NCBI GenBank assembly: GCA_963924555.1
Contig: OZ004585.1
Coordinates: forward strand, 3,485,488-3,549,487
DNA length: 64,000 nt
Origin: Crambe crambe
Taxonomy: Eukaryota > Porifera > Demospongiae > Poecilosclerida > Crambeidae
Direction: 5' to 3'
In this document: in pieces, positions 1 through 12,200 of the stretch
How the letters are laid out: every line of letters starts with the position of its first letter
How positions within the stretch are numbered: position 1 is the first letter of the stretch
The notes under the pieces: model-generated
Told to the model about the DNA's origin: nothing
Database searches by the model: none
What the model saw: the letters and a program-made list of their open reading frames with translations, nothing else
Position numbers and translations under genes: made by a program

Positions 1-681
1 ATTATTTTTTTGCCCATTAATTTTGTAAGACTAGTAGATACATGCAGCTCCTGTCTTTCCGTTTTTGTGTGTGGTCAAACTCCAATACCCCAATTGGTTC
101 TGCACAGTCAGCAAGAGGTGTCAAACCCTGCAAGCAAATGTGGTCAGTGCTTCTGAGACTGAAGAAAGGATCTCTACAGTCCAAGCCTCATTCATTCTTA
201 GACCACTGTTGTGTCGTACTTGCAAATCTCTAACTCTTAGTCTATCAAATCCTGTAAGCACTTGCACACATGTGCGTGAAATGGGTGAAAGTTGCTGCAG
301 ATGTGCATAATGAAAGAGAGCTTTAGAGATGTGATTTGGGGTTACTAGGGTACTACCATAGGAATTTGAACAGACCTTTTTCTTTCCCCTACCACAAACA
401 CACACACACACACACACACAAAACAACAACAACAACAACAACAACAACCAAAAAAAAAAACAGGGGGTATGAACTACCTTTCAATACATTTGGGAGAGTC
501 TACTAGTGTGCTATTCAATTTGGAGATGCATGGGCTACAGCTACATTCATACCTATAATATACACCAAGACGAGAATCATGCAAGGCAGCAAACAGCGGG
601 GACTCAAACTCGTAATAGTTACTTTCATTTCCCCTAGAAGTTCTAGCTCGAATTTATAAGTGCGCTTCAATTCGTCTAAGA
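1..681. other. Upstream non-coding stretch with microsatellite
   Basis: I see no convincing exon here. A (CA)n run at about 397-420 passes directly into a (CAA)n run to about 449, then an A tract. A minus-strand open frame over 121-447 takes its start from these repeats, so it is not supported as a gene. The last part must hold the promoter of the gene starting at 682, but no recognisable element is evident. Confidence 0.5.
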
Positions 682-1587
682 ATGGATGAAGAACATTCTA
701 GGGGTATGGAAAAATAATTTAGGTAGCTACTGTATGTAGTAGCCATGAAAGGTTTATGATGTGATGCGGTTGAGTCTTAGGTGCTGGACCCATGATCAAT
801 TTCCCCAACTGGCAAGTTTGATCAAGCTTGCAGTCTGCCCATAGATGGTGGTACACCTTGTTCAGAGTTTACTAGTAGTGATTTTGATATCGGGTATAAA
901 CCTACCAAGAGATGACTCTCTTGTTAAAGCAGTGTCTCATGGAACCTTCTGAGGCATGCAGAGATTTTTGAGCCTAGTCTGAGGGGAAAATGTCTGGTCA
1001 CATTGCAACCTGAAAAAGAATTAGCATTATGCTATAACAGTATGACACCTCTAGAGGATAATAGCTAGCTAGATAGTTAATCATATCATCCTACTGTCAT
1101 CTGTCATTTAATTTGAGAATATGGGGCATGGCATGATGTGCTACTGGCCTGGAAGCCTGTACAAGCTGATTGGTTACAGCTAAAAGGAGGTGACACCTGG
1201 GTTTTTATTATGTACCTATGGTGAGAGACTGTATTAATTCTTATGTGAAAAAACTTTTGCTTAGTATGGAGGGGCCAACATTGAGTAAATTTCATCCTCC
1301 ATTGCTGGGCCTTCCAGTCATATTTGGATACCACACCCCCTTCTTGGTTCATGGTGTAATGAATTATACTATGACGAGTAATGACATTAATTGATGAAGA
1401 GAGACGGGCAAATGGAAGTAGTGTGTAGGCTAATGAAAAGTTGGAATTGGAAGGCATAATAATTATTATCTCATAGCCATTAAAGTTATAGTGTGTGAAA
1501 GGTATGTAGGTGGATGGTGAGACAGCAGTGCAGCAGTAAGTCAGGCAGTAGTGAGTTCAAGAAGGTCTGTAGATGTGTGATGTTTGC

Positions 1588-1645
<58 letters not shown>

Positions 1646-4600
1646 TTGTCTGGATTCAGGGTGTATTAGTCTCGCCCACCTTCCCTTTACCAACCACACA
1701 GAAAGTGAATGGATGATCTTATTTGCTAATGATTTTATGGTTGGCCATGTGCAAAACAATATATCATGGCTCTCTCGAATGATTTTTCCCTCTCCACATA
1801 CTGTGTACATGTTTTACATTTAAATCCACTGTGCAGACTTCTCCTAAAATTCATGATGTATAGTCAGATCCTCCTTCCAACAATAATTATTGCTGACCAT
1901 GCACAAGATTGTGTGTGGGATTTGACCACAGTTGGTAAAGGGTCTGGTGTACGAGACTATGGGTATACATATCTACAACATATGTACCTTTTGAACTGGT
2001 CAGCCTTGGCTGAGATTTTGATATGTATCAAGCTAGCTAGCTGTACCTGGTACTATTTATATAGCTACGTAGTTGTAATTAAGAATAGATAACTTAATCA
2101 TGGCCTATTTCCACGTAAAAGAGCCAAATGGCCCTGTTATTTGTGTTTTCCATTCAAGAATATTTGTAATACTGCAGAACTAAAATAGCTACTGACTCGA
2201 GGCTTATCTTCCATATGAAAGACCCGGTTTTATGGTTGGTCCAATCAAAATTTGAGCTGGTTGCTCAAGTATGTTCAAGTTTAATGCTGGTGATGTTTAA
2301 AACCATTACTCACCTGAAGGTTTGAAGGACTTCTGGTGGCCAGTGGCCTACCCATGTCCCTCATGCTTATCTATATGGTGTGGGTGTACAGTGGGAATTT
2401 CAAACTATGACCCCTAACTTCCAACTGGCCATTTAAAAAATATTGCTTTATTTTTAACAGGTAAAAGAAAAGCACTTGATGCTGGAGAAAGTGGCTCCAC
2501 TAAGAAACATTGTTTAAGTCAAGGTACATAGTATGGTATAGTTAAATATGTATGTCTCCTCCTCCTGATGTTGATGGGGGGTGGAAGTATATTTCACCCT
2601 ATGGCAACATGCAATATTAGACAGCAAGCGAGTGAGCAAGTATTCCTATAGGTTTAGAGCTGATAGCTCTCTTCCAGGCAGCTGCATTACATAGAAAAGG
2701 CTTACCACGAAGCACTTAGATAAGCCTAGTGCCTACTATCCACCTAGCGCCTACTATATCCATAGATACTATAGACCGCTATTAATCCTATGTACATGTA
2801 TTGCATGGAAAAAAAGTGGTTACAATTGCTCCAACACAAATGGTTACAGAGTTTATAGCCGTAGGTGTCTATTCTGGTTTTTGGGAATCTTGCAAAAATG
2901 CCACTCTTCTTGCAAAGCACACATGCATTAAATGATTAACAGAGCATGTGGAGTCATGATAACGCAATCTTCCTTTACTTTAAGCTGTCCTCCTTCGATT
3001 TTAGCTCTGTCTCTTGGCACTGTTCGATATGCTTGCCTTCTCCTATAAGTTATGCATGTTCTGCAATGACTAATTTTACTGTCTTCCCTCTCCTGCAGGT
3101 TATCACATGCTCTTTAATTCTCTCTTCTAATCTAAGTATTGTTTCTCTTATGTATACTTTTCCACAAAAACATTTCTCTATTTCCTTCACTTTCTTAAGC
3201 AATGATCTTAACATAGATAGTGAGACTGAGGGATCTAAGTAATTCAATGAGGATGTGAGGAGAGTGTCGAAGATACAATATCTGTGTGGCCTAACTATAT
3301 TACATATATCACATCCAGCATTCAAGTAGCCAAACCCAAAGGGCCTGGTATAAATTGCATGTGCACGCACTTAATAACTATTATAATAATGTTCCACCTG
3401 ATTGGCTGACTTGGCTCTGCCTTTAGGCTATGTCACTTAGTTACTCTCTCACAACACCAGCACCGGCAAGGTAGATTCAATGGCTGTCCCTACGACAATT
3501 TCTGTCTCGGTATATGCATACTTGGTGCTTCACAGGAGCCACACCCACAGGATGACGAGTTTTTGACCCTGACAATGACCTGTTATGCTCTCAAGAGGAA
3601 GCTAATACTAAATTTATTATCGAGCCAGAAAATGTGATGGTGAACAGTATCCGAGCAACTTTGCAGTCTTCTTTGTGGACTTTTGTGCCATGAGTAGCTA
3701 TACAAGCGAAGAAACTAAAACATACTTTATTATAGCTACATCTCATGATTTCTTTTCATTGCATTACTCTAAGAAGAAGGACATAATTATTTAGCCAAGG
3801 GGAGGACGTTATATAGCTAGTCCTATCCCCTGGGGGAGGACTTTATACTAGTTGAAGTACTACTGGTCTATGGGACTAGGTGGAGTATTGCACTAAATTT
3901 TGCACATGATTATGGTGAATGATGTCATGTTTGGCTTACCCACTGGTCCCATCAGTGAAAACCAAAGAGGCACAATAAAATAGCACTATTCTCCGACATA
4001 ATTATGGCCACACTTTTCCCTACTAACATGATCAGTCACTGATATTGGAATTTGAGGGGGTTCTCCTTTGATACATCATAATTGTATGTACTTGCACATA
4101 AGGATTTATAATAATTATTTTCTCTTTCCAAGAGGAAGATGTAGTTGGGACTTCAGGTTGCTTGGATGAAAGTGATAATGAATTTGTCGTGGATAGTGAC
4201 TCTGAAGAATTTGATTCTGCAGGTATGTGATTAGAAGTGAATATCCTTACAGTGGTGACCAAGCTAGTTATTGTATGTAGTATAAAGTATAAAGGTACAA
4301 TTAGCATATTAGCTTCACAACTTTGTATTGGCTTGCAATAAAATCATTGATAAAAAAGATTGAAGTGTCTATGATATTACCTTATCATTCTGAGCGAAGT
4401 GAGGTTTTACTGTAATTCAATTGAACTTTGTGATTCATTATGGTCGACCATGGTATACTTCCTGCCGTACATGCATACAAGCAAACATATACAATAACTG
4501 CATAGCACTCTGAGCTAGCTAATGGTCAAAAGTGGTAAAGCGTGAGCAAGGTTTGCACCCAGTGTATCCCTAGTTTAATGAAAACTTTGGTTGCTTTCCT

Positions 4601-5627
4601 TTTATTCTGTTGGGGGAAAATTTTTATCCAGCATCACATAATAACTTAGTGGTCTCCTTGTCATGTGATAACCAGCACTAGTTATAGTCAATACATTGGA
4701 GGAAAACTTCATTATGTGCATTAAAAAAACACAATTTAGTTGGGAAATGTTCTGTAACTGGAATTTGATTGGACCCAAGTAATGCATATGTAGATCCAGT
4801 GCATGGTGCACTTGAATGACTTTCCTTTGATCAGTACATTCACCTCAAGCACTAATTAGAGCAATGTAAATATTTCATAAAGCCATATCCTCTATCATAG
4901 TTTCTGAAATCTGCCTCCCAATGTGTAACCCTATGAAATCCGATAGCGATCCTTATCTCAAGGGAGTGTGTACGTATATAATGCATCTGAATGGAAGAAG
5001 TGCTATTTGCTCTCTCTGAATATTTATAATATATAGACGATTCCAGTGATGTTGAAGAAGATGGAGAGGATCAAGAAGATATAACATGTGTTGTATGTGG
5101 CTTTCAGATTGCCATGAAATCCAATGGAGATGGAAATTTTTGGTAAGCTGGAGCTAAAAATTACTGATATGAATTGAAGTGTACCGAGTTTCATAACTAT
5201 TCGTTTAGTTGCAAAATTACAAACTAGTTTCAGATTCAGGAGTATATTTTTGATCCTTGTGTGTCATACTGGCTTATTTCTCTGTAGTTTGGTGCAGTAT
5301 CCAAATAGAAAAGATTTCAAGTTGATTGTTCCTGAAACAGATGTAAAAAGGGCAATCACTTCTTCTAAGGAATTTTATTCCAATGGAAATATTCCAGTGT
5401 TTGATGCTCTTGATCTGGAAATTACCAAAAATGGCAAGTCTGGAATGATAGCATACTGCAAAACTTTGAAGTCTGCAGAAAATCATTATAAGTTCATAAA
5501 TACACTTAAAGAGCAGGATGAGACTCAAACAATTATGAAAACAAACAGTTTATGTATCATTAGACTTGAAAACCCTGATGAAACATTTGCAACCACAGAT
5601 TTGGGTGAACCTGTACCTCTTAAATAA
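682..5627 (+). CDS. Acidic protein of unknown function, 206 aa (5 exons)
   Basis: I do not recognise the family. Proposed exons are 682-703, 2461-2523, 4133-4222, 5037-5142 and 5288-5627. All junctions are GT-AG and phases agree throughout. The first exon is short (7 codons plus 1 nt) and was chosen because its phase and donor fit; the other four are firm. The N-terminal part has a basic patch (GKRKALDAG) that could be a nuclear localisation signal. A very acidic, Ser/Asp/Glu-rich stretch of about 50 residues follows, then a CVVCG pair that could be half of a metal site. The last 110 residues are mixed polar and look folded, ending EPVPLK. AATAAA at 5776-5781 is a candidate polyadenylation signal. 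The gene is convergent with MPC1. A nuclear role is only a guess from composition. Confidence 0.7.
1583..1641. repeat. (CT)n(CA)n compound microsatellite
   Basis: A CT dinucleotide run is followed directly by a CA run inside the first intron of the acidic-protein gene. It has no coding relevance. Confidence 0.95.
2940..3372 (-). mobile_element. Degenerate Penelope-like GIY-YIG endonuclease fragment
   Basis: Read on the minus strand, this intronic segment encodes a piece resembling the GIY-YIG nuclease domain at the C-terminus of Penelope-like retroelements. It shows CGKVYIRET followed by RLEERIKEH and, after a Cys-rich basic spacer, VIAEHA. Beyond the AEHA motif a stop interrupts the frame, though residues compatible with the usual following His-Ile and acidic segment can still be seen. 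No reverse transcriptase is adjacent. I read it as an old 5'-truncated copy lying in intron 2 of the acidic-protein gene. Family assignment rests on motif recognition only. Confidence 0.6.
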
Positions 5628-6299
5628 TAGTGTAATTTGTGCTACATCTCCCTTTTTCGTTACAGTAAAAAGAAATTATGAATTGAAGTTCATTATTTTT
5701 ACGAATACAGAATTTTTAGTAGACACAGATTTTGCAGATGGAATATAAAATAGGACATAATGCCTCAACAGAGATAATAAATTAAAATAAATAACTCAAT
5801 AATATTATAGACTTCATAATTGTGCAGTTATTCAACTTAATGTATTACTTCTTTGCCCTGAATAATATGAAAACAAATTATTATAACCAGAATGTTGAGT
5901 ATTTCTTTAAAAAATTAAATGTGCTTGAGTATTTTTCAAGCCAAGAAAAGAAAAAAAAGCTGATGCTTGGTGGCTAAGTTTCATGTGTGTGCCATTTGTG
6001 TTGCTAGTGATCTGCAATACATTTCATGTGTGTGCCATTTATGCTGCTGGTGATCTGCAATAATTCTGAAACCAATGGGCAAGAGTTCTAAGAGGCAGGT
6101 AAGCCATGAGGTATCAATCACAGTACAAAGTCAATGGAGTAATTTATACTCTAACTGTTGAAAGAGCTTATGGATTTGAACGTCATTATAGATCATGTGC
6201 TAAATCCCAGCTATCGAAATTAGCCAACCAATGATAGTAACCTCAGTTTTCATGTGAAAGTTGTGTGTGCAGCAATGTATTCCCATCCCCATTATAATC
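5628..6299. other. Convergent intergenic spacer
   Basis: This is the AT-rich 3' flank between the acidic-protein gene and MPC1. A 40-45-bp unit with GTGTGTGCCATTT and GATCTGCAATA is tandemly repeated twice at about 5975-6065. There is no coding signal. Confidence 0.6.
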
Positions 6300-9080
6300 T
6301 TACTTGTGAACTACAACTCTTCCTAGTTGAATCAGTTGTGCTGTCTCATTAGTGAAGTGGCAGGCAAACAATAGCATGTTTCTGGGTTGTACTTTGATTG
6401 CAAATCGCATAAAGAGAGCCGAGTAGATGCATAAAGCTATATTAAAGAAATAACAAATAACTTATACTGCATAGGGGGAAAAAAGAGAGTTAAACAGAAG
6501 CACAACTATTATCAGCCTGTGATGCTGAAATTACAGCAGGTGAAATTTAAAGCTCACTATGTGGATTAACTGCACATTTAATAGTATACCTAGGTACCTG
6601 TAGTCATCTTGGGACTGATAATTTCAGGATCCTTCTTCATATCAGCAATTGCTGCCAAAGGCAACCCCCAGTTTGCTACAGGACCCCAGAAATGCTATAC
6701 AATACAAAGAAACGTAATGCCTGCATATCATTGATCTATTAATCATTATACTTACAGTACTATTATCATCAGCAGCATTGAAGTGGTAGGTACATGTAAG
6801 AAAATAAAGGTACTCATTAAATTAAGACTACAACTAATGTAACAATGTAATTATGATAATATTTCTGCTCTTACAGGCACTCTAGAGCTTTGTTGTTGTT
6901 TTTTTGTATCAATACAACTATCATAGAAGAGCCAAAAATTATATGCCATCTTTTGTAGCAGTTGTTTAGAAAACAGATGCCAGACACCATTTTCTTTATA
7001 TTACATATATAGTTTGATGTAGAGTGCTATTTGATTTGTAACTCAACATATGTTATCAAGTGCCAGCATAGATATAAGAGGTTTTACGGGATTGGAAACG
7101 CCCAATGAACTGCACAACCGTGGTGCGTTGACAGATGCGCACGCGCATGCAGCATTAATTATATTAATCGTTGTGAAAAGAGATCAATATTCACTCCTTT
7201 CAAGGCAGTTAAAGTGATATTCTGCCCCTACAGCTCACAGAATAGTACAAGTAAGCTAAGGGGAAGGTATTGAAGAAGTGAAGAGTCAGAGAGTTGAAGT
7301 TGGAGAGTCTGAGGAAGGAAGTTCTTAATTATTCATAACTTTTTTCCTTGTAATTATAACTATGAGTACCTATCATTGCTCATTATACATTAATTTTATG
7401 TGATTGATTTGAAAGAAAGGCCAGAATGACTTTTGGTATTAAAATTAGACATAAATTCATTATTATTATAGCTAGATAATTTTGCCCCAAAGTTATCCGC
7501 CAGTTTCTGCTCAGTTCTCCCTCATCAACATTATTGCAATACTTCCAGCTTTTGGCTGTTGGGTTTTGACACCATCCACCTCAAGAATTCGGCTCAGTCA
7601 GCTGTCCTGTGGACCCTATGGATATTAGTGGGGAAATATAGTAAGCTTGCCATCTCCATAGGATGACTATTGTATAGAAAACGAATGCACCAATTCCATT
7701 TACTGTTCTATCCTTTCCCTGAAATAACTAATACAGTTTCAATATTGTTAATCTATTTCTTGGGAGAGGGATTACAGTTTTAACACCACTTGCAAATGCT
7801 AGAGACAATATATGTCAGCTAATACAAAAACCAACATTACTATTCCATGTAGCTAAAGTTTACATGCCTTTTGATCAGAAAATGGGCAACAGCAATTGAT
7901 TCCATCAAGCGTGAGAGGGATTACAGTCCCATTAACCACTACAGTAGTATTTGTAGGAATAGACTTGAAAATCTGAGCTGAAATTTATTTCATACAGTAA
8001 ATCTATGCCCTAGTGTATTATAGTATCATTGGCATAAGTCTTACCTCACGGATCTTGTCAGAACAGCAACTTTGACAAAAGTGCTATGTCATTCAGCTGT
8101 CAACGCGCCTCGGTTGTTAGTTGCTAACGAGAGCACGTGATCCGTTTCCAATCCCGTAAACCTCTTATATCTATGGTGCCAGCAATAATGATAATTCTTG
8201 ATATTGCTAGGTTAGCACCTTCCATTTCTTCTACAAGATGCTTTATATTTATTTTCAAAATGGTTTTCTATGGAAATAGGAGATGTTATGGATATTCTAG
8301 GACGGTATTAAGTACTAAGATAGCAGTTGGCCCTTGGAAAAAAAAAGTTTCAGTTTTCAAGCTATTATGGTTTATTATGTTTGTAATGGGTGTGATTTAT
8401 ACTACGATCATGCAATGGCTGTGCTTTTGGCTTCTTTGTTGCTTGGCAAACATTGCTAGCCATGACTCTAGCTAGTGTGTAGTAGTCAGAATAATTAGAA
8501 CAAAGGCTCGCTATGTTCTAGCTAATGGCCAGACTCTGGTCAGCAATTGTCTTCTATAGGAGAAGCCATGGAGTAATTAAGTAATGAAGTTTGATTATGT
8601 GCCACATCTGCATGTGTATGGTTGTATCTTGCAGTGTGTCTCAGTACCATACAATGTACAGTTGTTTTTTGCAGGAAATCGACATTAATAGTCTCTTGAT
8701 GACTTGAAGTTTGTCTCCACCCACTAGGAGTCAGTACAATCATATGGACTAAGGGGCAGGAAATCGACATTAATAGTCTCTTGATGACTTGAAGTTTGTC
8801 TCCACCCACTAGGAGTCAGTACAATCATATGGACTAAGGGCCACAGAAAAACTTGTTAACTTTTAAACCTTGATATCAGGGAGACTCTACAAATGCCATG
8901 AAAGGCATGTCTCTCAAACTAGTCTTAAAGAACAACCACTGAAAAACATGACACTAGAGTACTATAAATTGTATATTATTAAATGCATGATCCCAGCTAA
9001 AATAGGGGAGCTCACCTCATAAGATAGGATCTAAACTCTTTGCATTTCAGCTGGTTCCATAAAGATCGAGCAAAAGCCAT
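6300..9080 (-). CDS. MPC1: Mitochondrial pyruvate carrier 1, 100 aa (4 exons)
   Basis: This is a subunit of the inner-membrane pyruvate carrier that, with MPC2, imports cytosolic pyruvate into the matrix. Exons on the minus strand are 9080-9016, 6759-6756 (4 nt), 6694-6598 and 6436-6300. The product begins [11 protein letters not shown], runs through [15 protein letters not shown] (the family signature), an [11 protein letters not shown] loop, and a second half with FMRFA, KVQPRN and [11 protein letters not shown], ending VVVHK. Two to three short membrane helices fit the family, and 100 aa compares with 109 in human. Exon 1 ends in phase 2 and exon 3 starts in phase 0, so two exons alone cannot join. 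The TACT microexon, flanked by AG and GTAAGT, restores frame and gives exactly the conserved Ser-Thr. A DNA transposon sits in intron 1. Confidence 0.93.
6756..6759 (-). other. MPC1: Putative 4-nt microexon of MPC1
   Basis: Minus-strand sequence is AATAG, then TACT, then GTAAGT, so the four bases have a valid acceptor and a consensus donor. Joined to AG from exon 1 they encode Ser-Thr, completing LMSTHFWGP, which is invariant in the family. Without it the frame breaks. Confidence 0.75.
7067..8175. mobile_element. Non-autonomous DNA transposon, copy 1 (1.1 kb)
   Basis: The element has terminal inverted repeats of about 30 bp, starting CATAGATATAAGAGG and ending CCTCTTATATCTATG, and is flanked by the 7-bp direct repeat GTGCCAG (7060-7066 and 8176-8182). 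It lies in MPC1 intron 1. No long open frame is present, so it must be mobilised in trans. A second copy, clearly homologous over its whole length, is at 48082-49132. I cannot name the superfamily; 7-bp target duplications are unusual. Confidence 0.85.
8671..8840. repeat. Tandem duplication of an 85-bp unit
   Basis: Two copies of an 85-bp unit beginning GCAGGAAATCGACATT follow each other directly (8671-8755 and 8756-8840). I see no difference between them, so the duplication is recent. It lies in MPC1 intron 1. Confidence 0.93.
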
Positions 9081-9251
9081 GATGATCGTGGAGATTTGGA
9101 TGGCGAAGATTTGGATGGCAAAGATTTGGATGGCGAAGATTTGGATTGTTTATTTCTCCACCGCCCACCTATAATTTGCGGGGGAGGGAAGGTAAAGGGT
9201 CGACACCGAGATATACAATGGTATATGGTACATATATGCTAGTGTGACATT
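9081..9251. promoter_or_regulatory. Bidirectional promoter region MPC1 / MRPS9
   Basis: Only 171 bp separate the two divergent start codons, so both promoters and 5' UTRs must overlap here. The segment holds a 15-bp tandem repeat (9093-9146) and a GC-richer patch at 9165-9210. No TATA box is obvious. Both products are mitochondrial, which makes co-regulation plausible. Confidence 0.7.
9093..9146. repeat. 15-bp tandem repeat, 3.6 units
   Basis: The unit GATTTGGATGGCGAA repeats with a single change (GCAAA in unit 2). It begins 13 bp upstream of the MPC1 start codon. A unit length divisible by three would give an acidic Asp-Leu-Asp-Gly-Glu repeat if translated, but no start or splice evidence suggests it is coding. 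Confidence 0.9.
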
Positions 9252-12200
9252 ATGGTTCTCAGTGATTTTGTATTAATCCGGTGGAGTGCAGTTTTTCCAT
9301 CGACTATGCACTCATTCAGAAGGCTGGCCACTGTGAGTACTGTTGTTATGGCGTTTTGTTGGGCCTGGGGCATGTTATTTCCTCCCCAGTGACAGTTTCA
9401 CTGTCATCCCAGTATTCAGACAGTATAACTATCCAGAAAGGTGGGGTAACTTTAGTCTGACTAAAGGGTTGGCACCACTGGAATAGGGTAACTTGGGATA
9501 CACTTTGACACTAGGCTTGCGAAACTACTTTGATACAGGGTAACTTTGCATGTTAACAGGAAAACTTCCTTGGATGGAATGTTCCTCTTCCAGACCCCAT
9601 CATAGGATGAACAGCAGTATTGACTACTAGAATAAGTAGTAGTATTTGATATGCTGAGACAAGTATGAAGTCCATTGTACCATAGGATTGATTGACTCTT
9701 ATTAGCATATAAGAATTGGATGGTGCAGTAAGCAGCTGTACTTCAACCATGCCTACTGCTTACATAATATATAGGTTTCTTGTGTCAATACCATGAAAAT
9801 AATGTGATCTGGATTATTTAGTAGAATACCTAAAGCTCAATGCAATTGAAGAGTACAGTGGAACTTCTTAACGAGGGACTAGTAAATGGTCCTTATTAAT
9901 TAATATGCATTTCAGGGAGCCCACATTGTAGTGGCATAATAGTTATGTGGCACTGATTTTTTTATATTTATACATACCTTTATTTATAGGGTTCCTTAAA
10001 TGTTAGTGATATTACAAGTCCCACTACCAAATCGTTGGATTCTGAAGTGGTACGATATAAGAAATCAAGAAAAAGATTGGCTGAAATAATGGGTGGAGAC
10101 CCTGAAACTTTTGATGATTATGATGTGAAGGTTAGTTGCTTGTATGAATCTTGATCAGCTGAAATATGTATGATGTGTGGACATAATTAATTCTCAAGTA
10201 TAATGTTGCTTTAGCTACCACAGGGCTCCTGCGTGTAGTGCAGAAGCAAACAAAAACAAAAACAAAGCAAAAACAATAATAAATCAGAAGTATCTGTTTG
10301 CTTCTTTTTGCTCATATGGAAGCTGCTTCAAAATACTGAAAAGTCAGGACTTTTGTATGGAATTGGTATTAACTTGGCAAGAGCTTCATAAACTGGTTCC
10401 TTTCACCATCAGCTGCTTTCTAAATAGGCTAGCTTTGAGAAAGGAGTTGGGGTGGTTTCAGGTAGTTAATGGTCCAGCTTCTATTATTATTTTGTGCCCG
10501 AGTTGTCTCATCTATATGCTGTACAGCTAAACATAACTCCTTCCTTCACCTACTTCCATATTAGATGACCACCTATGAGTAGCTAGGATTGATTTATGAC
10601 AAGCAAGCATGATCAATATGCCCATTCTACACAGTTCAGATTTCGTGCGTAGAAACAAAATGAGCTGCATCTGTGTTAAGGTTCAATTAAACAAGTTAGA
10701 AAGTTGCTTATAATCAGATATAATATTTCAGCCCATTTTTATGGAGCATGTAATGTCATTCCTACATTGAGAGGGCTGCCTTCGATATTATTTACTACTC
10801 TATTGATGTAGCGTTCATTGCTCTATTTATTTCCAAGTGGTCTCACTGATAGTTTATCAAGACCAGAATTAAAAGTGAGTTTTAACTACATGTACATACT
10901 AGTGTATCATGCTACTTTTACTTGATAGTTGTACAACTGTGGGTGAAAATGTAGCTATATACAAGAGATTTGATACTACATGTATTAAATCAATCCACTC
11001 TTAACTCCTGGCCTGCACATAGAAGTATAATTTTTTAGCTAATGTGGTGACACTTTCTGACCATGAAAAGTGTGTTTAACATGTAAACATTCACTTAACT
11101 TTATGACTTTTTATGTAGAATCCTTCACTTATGCATCAAGAATCTAAAGGTTGGTTACTGTATTGATCATCTTATTTTATATGATGTTCCTGTTTCCTAT
11201 AATGTATATTATTATTCCAGAAGCGTTACTTGATGTCAATGGTCGTCCCAAGGATCCCTGTTTCTATACTGGATCAGTTGCATATTACAACTTACTTTTT
11301 CAAGTTTATGAACTTTGGAATACAGTATTGATGGATGAATCAAATCATATTGGGAATCAAGATGACATTCATGATTCAAACAAAATTGAGAGTGCAGACA
11401 CTCAAGTCCCTGCCATTAAATGGCTCAGTAAGGTCAAAGTGGAAAGTATACTGAAGGAAACTATAACTAATAAGCAAGTAAGTTTGACAGTCATCCATGT
11501 AATTTTTTTCTGTAATTTTCATACATTCATGGAGATTTTCACCATTTCAGTTGAATAGATTGATTAAGCTGTGGACCAACTATTGTAGATATTTGGATTA
11601 AACTTTGGTGAACCACCTTAAAAGATCTAACAATTTGCTTTGGCAGAATGGAGTGGAATAAAGCTTGTTAACAATATACCAGTATCTCATGTGTTTTTTA
11701 TGATGTACTAGTGTGACCACTTCCAATCTCCTTTTTAATGCCATTGTATGATGTGTGTTTAGGTTGTTTCTACATTCTTGAATACACTATGAACAGTACA
11801 GCTTCACTTATTAGTTTATAGCCTTGATGAACAAACAGATTTCTGCAATGATTTTATAATTTATTCAATGCAGTATGAGCATATGTTGAATCTCATGAAA
11901 GGATTGACTCAGTATACATCTCCTAGAGAATTTCTTCAAAAATTCCAGATGTCATCTGAACATTCTGTTCGAAAGCTTAAAAAACCTACTACACCATTAG
12001 CTTATGGTAGTAGAAAAATGTCAAAGGCTCAAGTCAGAATTACTCCTGGAGTAGGAAATATAATAATAAATGAGAAGACATTATCGGACTACTTCCCACG
12101 ATTAAATGATAGACAGCAAGTTTTGTTTCCTCTACATCTCACTGGCAACTTGGGAAAATTTGATGTATTCGCAAATGTCACTGGTGGAGGAGCAACTGGT

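Noticed and set aside
3481-3512. ATGGCTGTCCCTACG as first exon of the acidic-protein gene
   Set aside because: Its donor leaves phase 0, while the exon at 4133 needs one leading base; the 2461-2523 exon fits instead.
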